This document shows, piece by piece, positions 32,767 through 39,155 of a stretch of DNA of 51,505 bases (the first letter of the stretch is position 1; the number at the start of each line of letters is the position of its first letter). The notes beneath the pieces are model-generated. The model searched no databases, had not been told where the DNA came from, and worked only from the letters and a program-made list of their open reading frames with translations. Origin of the DNA: a virus; IMG/VR virus record IMGVR_UViG_3300035138_000049, positions 1 to 51,505 of that record; one strand, written 5' to 3'. Made by a program: the position numbers and the translations under genes.

Positions 32767-32772
32767 AGGTGG

Positions 32773-33168
32773 CTACTCCGCCACCACTATTCCGCACTTT
32801 GGGCACCAATACGGACCGGTCAACTCGCCGTCACGGTCGCGATCCGGCGCGACGGCGGCGTCCAGTCCGCAGCGCTCACAAACCCAATCGATGTCCTCGC
32901 GACCATCCCCAAAGAACGGGTTCGCGTCTGCTTCGATAAGTGGCGCGTTGGCCGCCAGCTTGCCGAGCGCGACCAGTCCGCGCCGCTGCCGGAGATAGTC
33001 GGCCCACTCGTCAACAGAACGCTCGTCCCACAGGGGATATCGAGGGCCGAACGGCTCCCACTTGTCGATTTTCTCGGCAAGGCCACTTTGATAGAACGCT
33101 TGGCGGCTGGACAAGCCCAGCCGCTCAAGCGCTTCACGAGTGGTGAGGGTGTTGGGAGGGGAAGTCAT
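32773..33168 (-). CDS. Helix-turn-helix protein with C-terminal zinc ribbon (module C)
   Basis: The 131-residue protein starts at ATG 33168 behind AGGGGGAT. The N-terminal part (LTTREALERLGLSSRQAFYQ) is an excisionase-like helix-turn-helix, followed by a DERSVDEWADYLRQR helix. Near the C-terminus a pair of Cys-x2-Cys knuckles (CERC and CPKC, about 21 residues apart) forms a zinc ribbon. The pairing suggests DNA or RNA binding. It is the third gene of module C. Confidence 0.65.
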   Translation of the reverse strand: MTSPPNTLTTREALERLGLSSRQAFYQSGLAEKIDKWEPFGPRYPLWDERSVDEWADYLRQRRGLVALGKLAANAPLIEADANPFFGDGREDIDWVCERCGLDAAVAPDRDRDGELTGPYWCPKCGIVVAE

Positions 33169-33169
33169 G

Positions 33170-33388
33170 TTATCCCCCTGCATCAATTCTGTCTTCCGCG
33201 TCCTGCGCGTTGTAGCCCAGGAAAATCCAGTTTCCCGGTTGACCAGGAATAACTGCGCCAACGCCCAGCTTTGCGGAGCGCTTCCACCAGCCGCGCCGCG
33301 TGACGGGCGCGCCGCCGGTCTGTTCATAGCCGGTGGCGAAAATGACTTCGCTACCGACCAACTTTGCAAGACGCTTTTTTGCACTCAT
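33170..33388 (-). CDS. Small basic hypothetical protein (module C)
   Basis: The 72-residue protein starts at ATG 33388 behind GGAGGT and overlaps the upstream stop by four bases. It begins basic (SAKKRLAKLVGSEVIFATGY), contains APVTRRGWWKRSAKLGVGAV and ends acidic. It has a small beta-barrel-like pattern. No family recognised. Confidence 0.6.
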   Translation of the reverse strand: MSAKKRLAKLVGSEVIFATGYEQTGGAPVTRRGWWKRSAKLGVGAVIPGQPGNWIFLGYNAQDAEDRIDAGG

Positions 33389-33741
33389 AGAACCTCCAAA
33401 ACTTCGATTGTATCGGCTTCGAAAATGATTTGATCGTGCTCGTGCTCGTGGCTACACAGGTAGCCGCAGCCACGAATTTTGAAACAAACCGCGTCGGGGT
33501 CGGCTATCTCGTACCACTCGCTACCGCACTCGCGGGATGTGTAGGCGAAAACCGCGCCGTCCCCTTCGGTCGCAGCACCGCCATCCGTGAAACCCAGGGC
33601 TTCGTTCCACTCACAACCTAGGAACCCGGTCGCATCAATGCTCTCTGCTGCATGCTGATCGGTGTAGTGGTAGCCCACAAAAACACCTTCCTCTTTTACT
33701 GTCAGATATTCCGCTTGATTGATGGTGTCTTTGTGGCTCAT
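33385..33741 (-). CDS. Putative ADP-ribosyltransferase-fold protein (module C)
   Basis: This is a 118-residue protein. Residues about 21-40 (VFVGYHYTDQHAAESIDATG) match the start of many small ADP-ribosyltransferase-like enzymes: an H-Y-T motif, then a helix leading to a 'GF' turn. A later TDGGAATEGDGAVFAYTS region and the C-terminal FEADTIEVLEVL fit the closing strand with its glutamate. Phage enzymes of this class modify host proteins or defence factors. The chain is short and some key residues are uncertain, so this is a fold-level guess. It leads module C behind its own promoter. Confidence 0.45.
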   Translation of the reverse strand: MSHKDTINQAEYLTVKEEGVFVGYHYTDQHAAESIDATGFLGCEWNEALGFTDGGAATEGDGAVFAYTSRECGSEWYEIADPDAVCFKIRGCGYLCSHEHEHDQIIFEADTIEVLEVL

Positions 33742-33774
33742 TTCCCCGTTCCGTTGCTTCGTTACTATAGTCTT

Positions 33775-33803
33775 ATTGTATCACGCTATTTACGCGATGT
33801 CAA
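33775..33803 (-). promoter_or_regulatory. Sigma70 promoter of module C with TTCGTTAC/GTAACGAA operator
   Basis: Minus strand TTGACA (33803-33798), 17 bases, TACAAT (33780-33775). A perfect eight-base inverted repeat, TTCGTTAC and GTAACGAA, brackets the whole promoter (plus-strand GTAACGAA at about 33811 and TTCGTTAC at about 33758). Confidence 0.88.
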
Positions 33804-33820
33804 TGGTTGGTAACGAAAGA

Positions 33821-33843
33821 CTACCCCTAAAAAGTGGGGGTAG
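33821..33843. repeat. Module-boundary element 3
   Basis: CTACCCC-TAAAAAGT-GGGGTAG inverted repeat, directly after the integrase stop and before the module C promoter. It shares the C-run/TAAAAA/G-run pattern with the elements at 31432 and 32749. It could also act as a bidirectional terminator. Confidence 0.68.
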
Positions 33844-34818
33844 CTACTCCGCCAGCATCTCCACCGCCGCATCTACCCGCTCCTCTTTGGTACGTGCGTA
33901 GTATGCCCGCGTGGTTTCCACGCTTCGATGCCCCAGGTAATCCTGCACCACATCAAGCGCGACCCCGGCATTGACCAGCCGGGTTGCGACGTAGTGGCGG
34001 AAGTCGTGCGGGTGGATCGCCGGCAGGCCCAGCGCCCGCCGGGCTGCATCGACCACGTGCCACACGGCTTGTCGGCTTAAAGCACGTCCCTCGTAGCGCT
34101 TGCTGTGCGCGATGAACAGCAGTTCGGTGTCACCCGCGTCGCGCTTTTCCAGGTACGCCTTGACATAATCCAGGCTCTCGCGAAAACGCAGGTAATAGCC
34201 GTGCCCGCCTTTGCCCTTGACGTATACGCGCCAAACGTCGTCGCCCTCGAATGCCTGGGCCGGGAAGTCGCCGGCTCGCAAAGAAAGCACCTCACTGATG
34301 CGCCCGCCGCTCTCAGCCAGGCAGTGCATCAGTGCGCGGTTGCGCAGCGTCTCCAGCGCCCACCGCGCGACCCGGTCGGGGTCCGGGTTGGTGGCAAGCT
34401 TCGGGGGCATGGATGCGCGGTCGTAGTACGCGATCACCTGCTCGATGCCTTCGGGTGGCTCCGGTGGTTTGTGGTCGGCGCGGAAGGTGCTGCCCTTGCG
34501 CGTCGCCTGGTCGAGCGCCCACAGCGCTTTTGCAAGCGGGAATGCGGCGGGGAGGTGGTCGTTGACCGACATCCACTCGAACCAGCGGCGGCACGCGCTG
34601 AGGTACAGCCTGACCGAAGCGGGGGACAGGTCGCGTTCGTCGAGCAGCCATTGCGTGAACTTGACCAGGATCGCCTTGTCGCCGGCGTCGAGCTGCACTA
34701 GGGGCTTGGGCGCGAACTCGATGAACAGATCAATGCCGCGCCGGTAGGTGTCGATCGTGTGGTGTGTACGCACCATCTCGGACAGGAAGGCGTCGCGGGT
34801 GAAGGGGTAGATCATCAT
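33844..34818 (-). CDS. int: Tyrosine recombinase (integrase)
   Basis: This 324-residue tyrosine recombinase integrates and excises the prophage. The N-terminal SAM-like core-binding domain (about 1-110) contains FTQWLLDERDLSPASVRLYL. The catalytic domain has Arg173 (SGGRISEVLSL), a lysine in KGKGGHGY (about 201-203), His271 and Arg274 (HPHDFRH), His297 (GHRS) and the nucleophile Tyr306 or Tyr307 (TRAYYAR). Start ATG 34818 follows GAGGTG; ATG 34815 is an alternative. It is preceded by a 52-residue membrane protein gene and a promoter with a perfect inverted repeat. It shows the phage is temperate. The attP site was not located with confidence. Confidence 0.95.
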   Translation of the reverse strand: MMIYPFTRDAFLSEMVRTHHTIDTYRRGIDLFIEFAPKPLVQLDAGDKAILVKFTQWLLDERDLSPASVRLYLSACRRWFEWMSVNDHLPAAFPLAKALWALDQATRKGSTFRADHKPPEPPEGIEQVIAYYDRASMPPKLATNPDPDRVARWALETLRNRALMHCLAESGGRISEVLSLRAGDFPAQAFEGDDVWRVYVKGKGGHGYYLRFRESLDYVKAYLEKRDAGDTELLFIAHSKRYEGRALSRQAVWHVVDAARRALGLPAIHPHDFRHYVATRLVNAGVALDVVQDYLGHRSVETTRAYYARTKEERVDAAVEMLAE

Positions 34819-34850
34819 ATCACCTCTAGTCGACAAGTTCTATCCCAATC

Positions 34851-35009
34851 CTAAAACAGAACATCAATTATGAAGGTGAGGGCCTTACCTATAATCAGTC
34901 CAAGTAGGACCGCACCGCCAATATCCTTAAGACAACTTCCGCCCTGTTTATCTGGAGGCCCAGGCTCACCCATTTGATTTTTAAAGAATGTTGGTCTTAT
35001 CCATCCCAT
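34851..35009 (-). CDS. 52-residue membrane protein upstream of integrase
   Basis: ATG 35009 follows AAGGAGC. The N-terminal half is polar (GWIRPTFFKNQMGEPGPPDK), followed by one hydrophobic segment at about residues 30-50 (IGGAVLLGLIIGKALTFII). It is the first gene after the promoter at 35064-35092 and shares that transcript with the integrase. A small integrase-linked membrane protein could act in superinfection exclusion or lysogeny. No family recognised. Confidence 0.65.
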   Translation of the reverse strand: MGWIRPTFFKNQMGEPGPPDKQGGSCLKDIGGAVLLGLIIGKALTFIIDVLF

Positions 35010-35063
35010 CGCATCGCTCCTTGAGTAGGGTAGGGCATCACCCCCGCGCCCGATTTTGCTTAC

Positions 35064-35095
35064 ATAATCATGGAAATGACACCTAATGTCATTTC
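35064..35095 (-). promoter_or_regulatory. Promoter of the integrase unit with perfect inverted repeat
   Basis: Minus strand ATGACA (35092-35087), 17 bases, GATTAT (35069-35064). The -35 box lies inside a perfect nine-base inverted repeat GAAATGACA (35073-35081) and TGTCATTTC (35087-35095) with a five-base centre, a likely operator. The 40-odd bases up to 35135 hold nothing else I recognise. Confidence 0.7.
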
Positions 35096-35135
35096 ACCGT
35101 TACTATCACGAAATCTTGCGCCCACTATCCGAAAT

Positions 35136-36488
35136 TCAACCCGCCTCGGCCGCGTCGCCGTCGTCGGGTAGATCGTCCGGGCCGTAGTCCAGGGACATGT
35201 TCCAGCTCGTTTTTTGCCGAAATTCGCCCTCGATAACCCCTTTTTCACTGGTGTCCTGGTGTGGTGTGGTGTGGTGTGGTTGGTGTGGTGTGGTGTGGTG
35301 CCGGTAATTTCGCACGGGCGGCGGCAAAATTTCGGGTAGTGCCGGCACGTTGGGCGCGTCGAACGATGTCAGCCAGACGGTGTGTTTGAGTGCCTGGGTA
35401 ACGGTCATCGGCTGCCCATCCCTGCCGCGCGCCAGCACCCAACTGCTGTTTGGGTGCCCCGTCTCTTTTTCGATCAAGGCCAAATCGGAGAGGAACCCTA
35501 CCATTACGTGATAGGTATCTTCGCTGATGCTGGCGGCTGCGCACAACCGCCGGCGGCTGAAGCCCACCGGCGCATCCTCGCCGCGCGGGACGTGCTCTGT
35601 CCAACGCAAGAAGCCCAACGCGGCCAACTTCCACGCCTGCCGTACCTGCCGCTCACTGGCCCGGAACGCGGCATCCATCGCGTCGGGCTTGATCGCAGCG
35701 CGCAGTCGCTCGGCCCGCGTTGGTTCGTCGCCTGGCGCGGCCAGCGCCGGCGCGGGCGCGAAACCGGGCAGTGCGCGGGGTTCGCCGGTCTGCGCATCGA
35801 TGTACAAGCCGGCTTGCTCCATGATGAGCTGCCGGCGCGTGTAAATCGCGCGCTTGAGCGATAGGAACCGGGCGTAGTGCCACAGCACAATCGCGGCGGC
35901 AATCGTGGCGATGCTCACTATCGCAATTTTGGCGACGTGCCCGGTCTGCCGGTCCAGGTCAGCCTGGCCGGCCTTGCGCTCTGTTTCTTTCGCTTCGGTT
36001 TCGAGTTCTTTGGCGCGGGCGGCCTCCTGGGTGGCATAGGCGTCCTCCACGGCTTCCGCGCGCGCCGTTGCGGTGGCATCCGTCTGGTCGCGCTCCAGTG
36101 CAAGCGCCTGTGTCGTCGCGGTCGCCGCCGCGCTGTTGGCGTATGCGGTCGCGCCGGCGTTGTATTCCTCGACCTGCAACGTGAGCGCCAGCGCCGCGCT
36201 CGTGGCGTCGGCCTGAGCGCGCTCGTAGGCGAGCTGCGTTGCCATCGCATTACGCGCTTCGGCGGTGCTGGTCTGCTCGACGAAATACAGATTGTTCGCC
36301 ATTTCGCGGACGCTGGCGTTGGGGTCTGCCAGGGTCACGGTGGGGCCGGCGGGCATCACGGTTGGCGCTGGTGTCGCAGTGACGACCTCGACGATGCGCT
36401 CGGCTTGCGGGGTTTGTGCGGTGGTGCAGCCAGCGAGCAGGAGAAGGGCCAGGGCGGTAAGTATTACCCGGTTATACTTCCTGCCCAT
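35136..36488 (-). CDS. Lipoprotein with transmembrane segment and C-terminal winged-helix-like domain
   Basis: The 450-residue protein starts at ATG 36488. A lipoprotein signal ends in LLAGC (Cys21). Residues 31-55 are T/P/A-rich. Residues 60-180 form an Ala/Thr/Glu-rich helical stalk (for example ATATARAEAVEDAYATQEAA). A transmembrane helix follows at about 184-206. The C-terminal half would be cytoplasmic; residues about 275-355 (QVRQAWKLAALGFLRW, RRRLCAAASISEDTYHVMVG) look like a winged-helix domain of the kind seen in replication initiators and regulators. The tail contains His/Thr/Pro repeats encoded by a pentanucleotide tract. It may sense the outer surface and act inside, as ToxR-type regulators do. 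That reading is inference. Confidence 0.65.
   Translation of the reverse strand: MGRKYNRVILTALALLLLAGCTTAQTPQAERIVEVVTATPAPTVMPAGPTVTLADPNASVREMANNLYFVEQTSTAEARNAMATQLAYERAQADATSAALALTLQVEEYNAGATAYANSAAATATTQALALERDQTDATATARAEAVEDAYATQEAARAKELETEAKETERKAGQADLDRQTGHVAKIAIVSIATIAAAIVLWHYARFLSLKRAIYTRRQLIMEQAGLYIDAQTGEPRALPGFAPAPALAAPGDEPTRAERLRAAIKPDAMDAAFRASERQVRQAWKLAALGFLRWTEHVPRGEDAPVGFSRRRLCAAASISEDTYHVMVGFLSDLALIEKETGHPNSSWVLARGRDGQPMTVTQALKHTVWLTSFDAPNVPALPEILPPPVRNYRHHTTPHQPHHTTPHQDTSEKGVIEGEFRQKTSWNMSLDYGPDDLPDDGDAAEAG
35258..35300. repeat. GGTGT pentanucleotide tandem repeat inside the lipoprotein gene
   Basis: About eight copies of GGTGT with one interruption near 35280. It encodes His/Thr/Pro repeats near the C-terminus of the 35136 gene. 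Because the unit is five bases, gain or loss of one copy shifts the reading frame, as in phase-variable genes. Confidence 0.85.
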
Positions 36489-36966
36489 TTCCACCTTCCG
36501 CTTCTGGTGTCGCTTCCCCAAGCCAGCCGTCAATGTCCGCGACGCACATACGCGACGTCTCCGCAAAGGCGGTCGCGCTGATGACGTCGCAGGCGATCGC
36601 TTGGGCAATTGTTGCGGCGAACTGGCGGCCCTTGAGCGCCGCGTTGCGCAGCGCTGCCGCCGACCGCTCCAGCTCCTTCCTGCGCTTCACCTCTTTGACG
36701 ATCCGGTCCCTATCGGTCCGATACCACTCATCGAGCCGCTGGAGCCGTCCGAGCAGCCCCTTGGCGGTACGGCTGTATCCGCTGTGCTCGATGCCCAGCG
36801 CGTCCAAGATGTCGTGGCAAGCGTCGAGGTCGGCTTGCGTGTCTTTGCAGTCGCCACATGCCCAATACTCTGCCTCGGCCTTCACCGCTGCCGCTCGCTC
36901 CGCGTCGAGCCTTGCCTGCACTTCGTCTAAGTGCCGTTTAACTTCCCGATAGTTCTTAATTTTCAT
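36472..36966 (-). CDS. Coiled-coil hypothetical protein
   Basis: This 164-residue protein starts at ATG 36966, inside the end of the upstream gene. Residues 1-40 are a charged coiled coil (NYREVKRHLDEVQARLDAER). CGDCKD gives a Cys-x2-Cys pair near residue 37. A second helix (LLGRLQRLDEWYRTDRDRIV) follows. The C-terminal 35 residues are acidic. It overlaps the lipoprotein gene by 17 bases. It may bind the coiled coils of its neighbours. Function unknown. Confidence 0.65.
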   Translation of the reverse strand: MKIKNYREVKRHLDEVQARLDAERAAAVKAEAEYWACGDCKDTQADLDACHDILDALGIEHSGYSRTAKGLLGRLQRLDEWYRTDRDRIVKEVKRRKELERSAAALRNAALKGRQFAATIAQAIACDVISATAFAETSRMCVADIDGWLGEATPEAEGGNGQEV

Positions 36967-37711
36967 TCCCCACCCCATCCCGCCGCTTACACGCCCGCTC
37001 GTGACTGGCGCGTCCCTGCGGCGAGTCGAACACCTGGCCACAGTATTGGCATGTCAGGCTAGCCTCAAGCTCGCCTACCCTGGCTTCCAAGTCGTTCGCC
37101 CTGGCCCGCTCTTCGTGTACCTTGGTCGTAAGCTCTCGCTGCTTAGAGTTGGCCTCGGTTACCCTAGCCTCTAGTTCGGCAACCCTAGCCTGTTCCTGTC
37201 TCAGGCTAGCCTCGGCCTTGCTTAGGCTAGCCTCCATCTTGGATACCTCTAGGTTATCCCTACCCTCACCCTGGCTCACCCTAGACCCGCGCAAGTCCGA
37301 GCTAGAGTACTGCAAGCTCCTGGCAAAGGCTACCATGCCCCCTACCATGACCGGGGCTAGGGTGACAATGGCGGTCCATAGGATGAGCCACCCACCCGGC
37401 AGCACCTCCCTCGTTTCTAGCCCGCGCTGCACCGCGACCATCGGCGGCGTCATGATGATGGGGGCAAGCGCGATCTGTACGATGACCATACGGGCCAGCC
37501 AGCCGAGCCGGGCGGGCGGGCTGCCGGCGCGGCGCTTGAGCATCCCCCACGTCTCGACGCAGTAGAACGCGCCACCGGCCAACAGTACGCCCATGCCCAG
37601 GGCGACCACGGCGTTATGGTCGGGCAGCGTGCTTTGATAGCGCGGTATCTCGATGAGAAACAACGCGGCGATGAGGAACAGCCCTAGCCGGTCGTGCCAT
37701 TTGCGGTTCAT
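36956..37711 (-). CDS. Multi-span membrane protein with coiled coil and C2HC zinc finger
   Basis: The 251-residue protein has about four hydrophobic segments in residues 8-130 (LGLFLIAALFLIEIP, AVVALGMGVLLAGGAF, MVIVQIALAPIIMTPPMV, LILWTAIVTLAPVMVGGMVA). A long coiled coil follows (150-220: EASLSKAEASLRQEQARVAE). A C-terminal zinc finger has the spacing Cys-x2-Cys-x12-His-x3-Cys (CQYCGQ through SHERAC). The coiled-coil part uses unusual AGG, CTA and AGC codons and is dense in CTAG tetramers, unlike its neighbours. The finger resembles that of the 42110 gene. A cytoplasmic zinc finger on a membrane anchor is unusual and suggests tethering of a nucleic acid or partner to the membrane. Confidence 0.68.
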   Translation of the reverse strand: MNRKWHDRLGLFLIAALFLIEIPRYQSTLPDHNAVVALGMGVLLAGGAFYCVETWGMLKRRAGSPPARLGWLARMVIVQIALAPIIMTPPMVAVQRGLETREVLPGGWLILWTAIVTLAPVMVGGMVAFARSLQYSSSDLRGSRVSQGEGRDNLEVSKMEASLSKAEASLRQEQARVAELEARVTEANSKQRELTTKVHEERARANDLEARVGELEASLTCQYCGQVFDSPQGRASHERACKRRDGVGNEN

Positions 37712-37735
37712 GTCGTAGCCTCCAGTTTCAGGATA

Positions 37736-37930
37736 TCACGGTTTTCGCGGGTTGTGGTTGAGTTGACTCAATCGTTGAATACGATTCCTGGCGCGCGTTT
37801 CGGCACCGCGACACCAACGACACCTATATATCCAAAGCTCGTGACCATAGGCCGACGAAAGTATTTCGTGGACATGGGCGGCTGACCCACCTCGCCCGCA
37901 CGAGCCGCATTTCCAATCAAGGTAGTTCAT
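37736..37930 (-). CDS. Small zinc-ribbon protein
   Basis: This 64-residue protein starts at ATG 37930 behind GAGGTG. Two Cys-x2-Cys knuckles (CGSC near residue 8 and CRWC near residue 37) should bind one zinc ion. The C-terminal half is basic (RARNRIQRLSQLNHNPRKP), as in nucleic-acid-binding ribbons. It is one of at least eight tiny Cys-rich proteins on this strand. Confidence 0.65.
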   Translation of the reverse strand: MNYLDWKCGSCGRGGSAAHVHEILSSAYGHELWIYRCRWCRGAETRARNRIQRLSQLNHNPRKP

Positions 37931-37956
37931 CGTTCACCTCGTCTATGTTTGTTGTG

Positions 37957-38379
37957 TTAGATAGCTATTGCCTGCTCTAATTGCAAGACCTTGGCATAAT
38001 CGCCGTCTTCGTGCGCAACTTGCGCCTCGCGTTCATATCTCCATAGCGCTCGCTCGTATGCATCAATACTCAGCGGTTCCGTTCCGTGTGGCTTGTAGGC
38101 GTGTACACGCCAGAGATAATCCTCATAATCCGCCGACCAATTGCGACAGTGTGCGAAATACAAGTGGCCGCTATTTACGGTAATTCCTATCCCCATTCCG
38201 GCGAAAAGCCGCTCAAGTCGCCGCGAACTTGAGTAGGTCAATTTATCGAGCTGAATTGTTCTACCGCGCTCCATAAGCTCAATCTCTGCTGGTGTGTCGC
38301 CACCCAACACGGTTGACCGATATGCGATAGTTGTACCTTCTTTGAAACGCGCCTTGTTTTCGAAAAAACCGTGATCCAT
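37957..38379 (-). CDS. Hypothetical protein
   Basis: The 140-residue protein is mixed alpha/beta, with SGHLYFAHCRNWSADYEDYL and a C-terminal helix pair rich in Glu and Arg (AYERALWRYEREAQVAHEDG). It is preceded by the 40-bp repeat at 38389-38428, which provides its AAAGGATAA ribosome site. No family recognised. The end lies in a gene-poor stretch of 26 bases before the zinc ribbon gene. Confidence 0.62.
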   Translation of the reverse strand: MDHGFFENKARFKEGTTIAYRSTVLGGDTPAEIELMERGRTIQLDKLTYSSSRRLERLFAGMGIGITVNSGHLYFAHCRNWSADYEDYLWRVHAYKPHGTEPLSIDAYERALWRYEREAQVAHEDGDYAKVLQLEQAIAI

Positions 38380-38388
38380 TGTCTTTAT

Positions 38389-38428
38389 CCTTTCGCCCCT
38401 TGGGGCAACTCAACACTAGTCTACTAAT
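38389..38428 (-). repeat. Intercistronic repeat element, copy 2
   Basis: Nearly identical to 30373-30412. On the minus strand it contains the upstream stop TAG, ACTAGT, GTTGAGTTG, a GCCCC-AA-GGGGC hairpin and GAAAGG before the next ATG. A base change in one arm of the stem is matched by a shorter stem in copy 1. Confidence 0.75.
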
Positions 38429-38858
38429 CACCAATCGGCCACACATACGGCAGGCCCGCCGTTTCTGCCCACCCAAACCGATCATACCACGCCGCGTCCT
38501 TGCGCAGCAGGTTCGACCGGTGCGCGGCGTGAAACGCCTCGTTGCCCAACCACGAAGGGTTGGGACCGTGGTAGGATCGTCGCATAAAGAACTCCCCGGC
38601 TTTGTGCTCCAAGCGGCCACCACGCCGGCCCCCACGCCACCGCAGCCGCCACTCGACGTACAACGCGCGACCGTAGCGCACCAAGGCACTTTCGTGCCCC
38701 CGCCACATCTTGACGGCGGGATGGTTGGCCCAACCGTTCGACGCGCCAGTCAAGACATTGTGTATCTGCATCGCCTCGGTGATTTGCTTGTTGAGGCGGC
38801 GGTTGTCGAGACACTGCGCCGATAGCGTGAAGTTGGGGTAGGGGAGAAAAGTTTGCAT
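38424..38858 (-). CDS. Pyrimidine-dimer DNA glycosylase-like protein (MSMEG_6728 type)
   Basis: This 144-residue protein begins MQTFLPYPNFTLSAQCLDNR, followed by RLNKQITEAMQIHNVL and NHPAVKMWRGHESALVRYGR. This is the characteristic pattern of the MSMEG_6728 / T4 endonuclease V-related family. T4 endonuclease V cuts at UV-induced cyclobutane pyrimidine dimers. The conserved early Arg/Lys residues and the NHPAVxMWxG block are present. It is coupled to the AbrB-like gene by a TAATG overlap. A DNA-repair role is probable; enzymatic activity in this subfamily is less certain. Confidence 0.8.
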   Translation of the reverse strand: MQTFLPYPNFTLSAQCLDNRRLNKQITEAMQIHNVLTGASNGWANHPAVKMWRGHESALVRYGRALYVEWRLRWRGGRRGGRLEHKAGEFFMRRSYHGPNPSWLGNEAFHAAHRSNLLRKDAAWYDRFGWAETAGLPYVWPIGD

Positions 38859-39091
38859 TAGTCGTCCTCTTCGGCTTGCGTGGCATCCAAAAAGGACACC
38901 TCAAACGACCGCTGTGCATCAACCATCTCTTTGAAGTGGTCGATCAACCTGAAGTGCGACGGGTCAACGTAGGCGATAGCGCCGCCGAGGTCAAAGACCA
39001 GGAGTTCGTCGCCGGGTTGCCAGTCATTGTTGCGGCACATCTGTGCAGGCGCGGTAAGCTGATTATTCTTCTGGAGCTTGACGGTTTGCAT
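38858..39091 (-). CDS. AbrB/SpoVT-type DNA-binding protein
   Basis: The 77-residue protein starts with a swapped-hairpin AbrB-like domain: VKLQKNNQLTAPAQMCRNN then DWQPGDELLVFDLGG. AbrB/MazE proteins bind DNA as dimers and often control their own operon. A perfect 14-base palindrome, TACGTATATACGTA (39106-39119), lies between its promoter's -10 box and its ATG, a good candidate autoregulatory site. ATG 39091 follows AGGAGG. The partner downstream is the glycosylase-like gene and not a toxin, so antitoxin function is not supported. Confidence 0.8.
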   Translation of the reverse strand: MQTVKLQKNNQLTAPAQMCRNNDWQPGDELLVFDLGGAIAYVDPSHFRLIDHFKEMVDAQRSFEVSFLDATQAEEDD

Positions 39092-39105
39092 GTGGCCTCC
39101 TTACG

Positions 39106-39154
39106 TACGTATATACGTATGGATATTATACACCTGAAACGAGCCACATGTCAA
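39106..39154 (-). promoter_or_regulatory. Promoter and 14-bp palindromic operator of the abrB-like unit
   Basis: Minus strand TTGACA (39154-39149), 18 bases, TATAAT (39130-39125), then the perfect palindrome TACGTATATACGTA (39119-39106) and AGGAGG. Placement of the palindrome just after the -10 fits repression by the gene's own AbrB-like product. Confidence 0.88.
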
Positions 39155-39155
39155 G

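Noticed and set aside
31432-33843. The three CCCC-TAAAAA-GGGG elements as ordinary terminators
   Set aside because: The T-tract is in the loop and not after the stem; a real terminator already exists at 31471-31501. Kept as boundary elements instead.
34820-35135. attP core next to the integrase
   Set aside because: No tRNA-derived or other recognisable core was found there; without the host sequence the site cannot be named. The tRNA-like 3' end at 48469 is an alternative candidate.
35877-36581. 234-codon plus-strand open frame
   Set aside because: Shadow of the Ala/Thr-rich lipoprotein stalk; low complexity and no start signals.
38858-39091. AbrB-like protein as antitoxin of a toxin-antitoxin pair
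   Set aside because: The coupled downstream gene is a glycosylase-like DNA repair protein and not a recognisable toxin.
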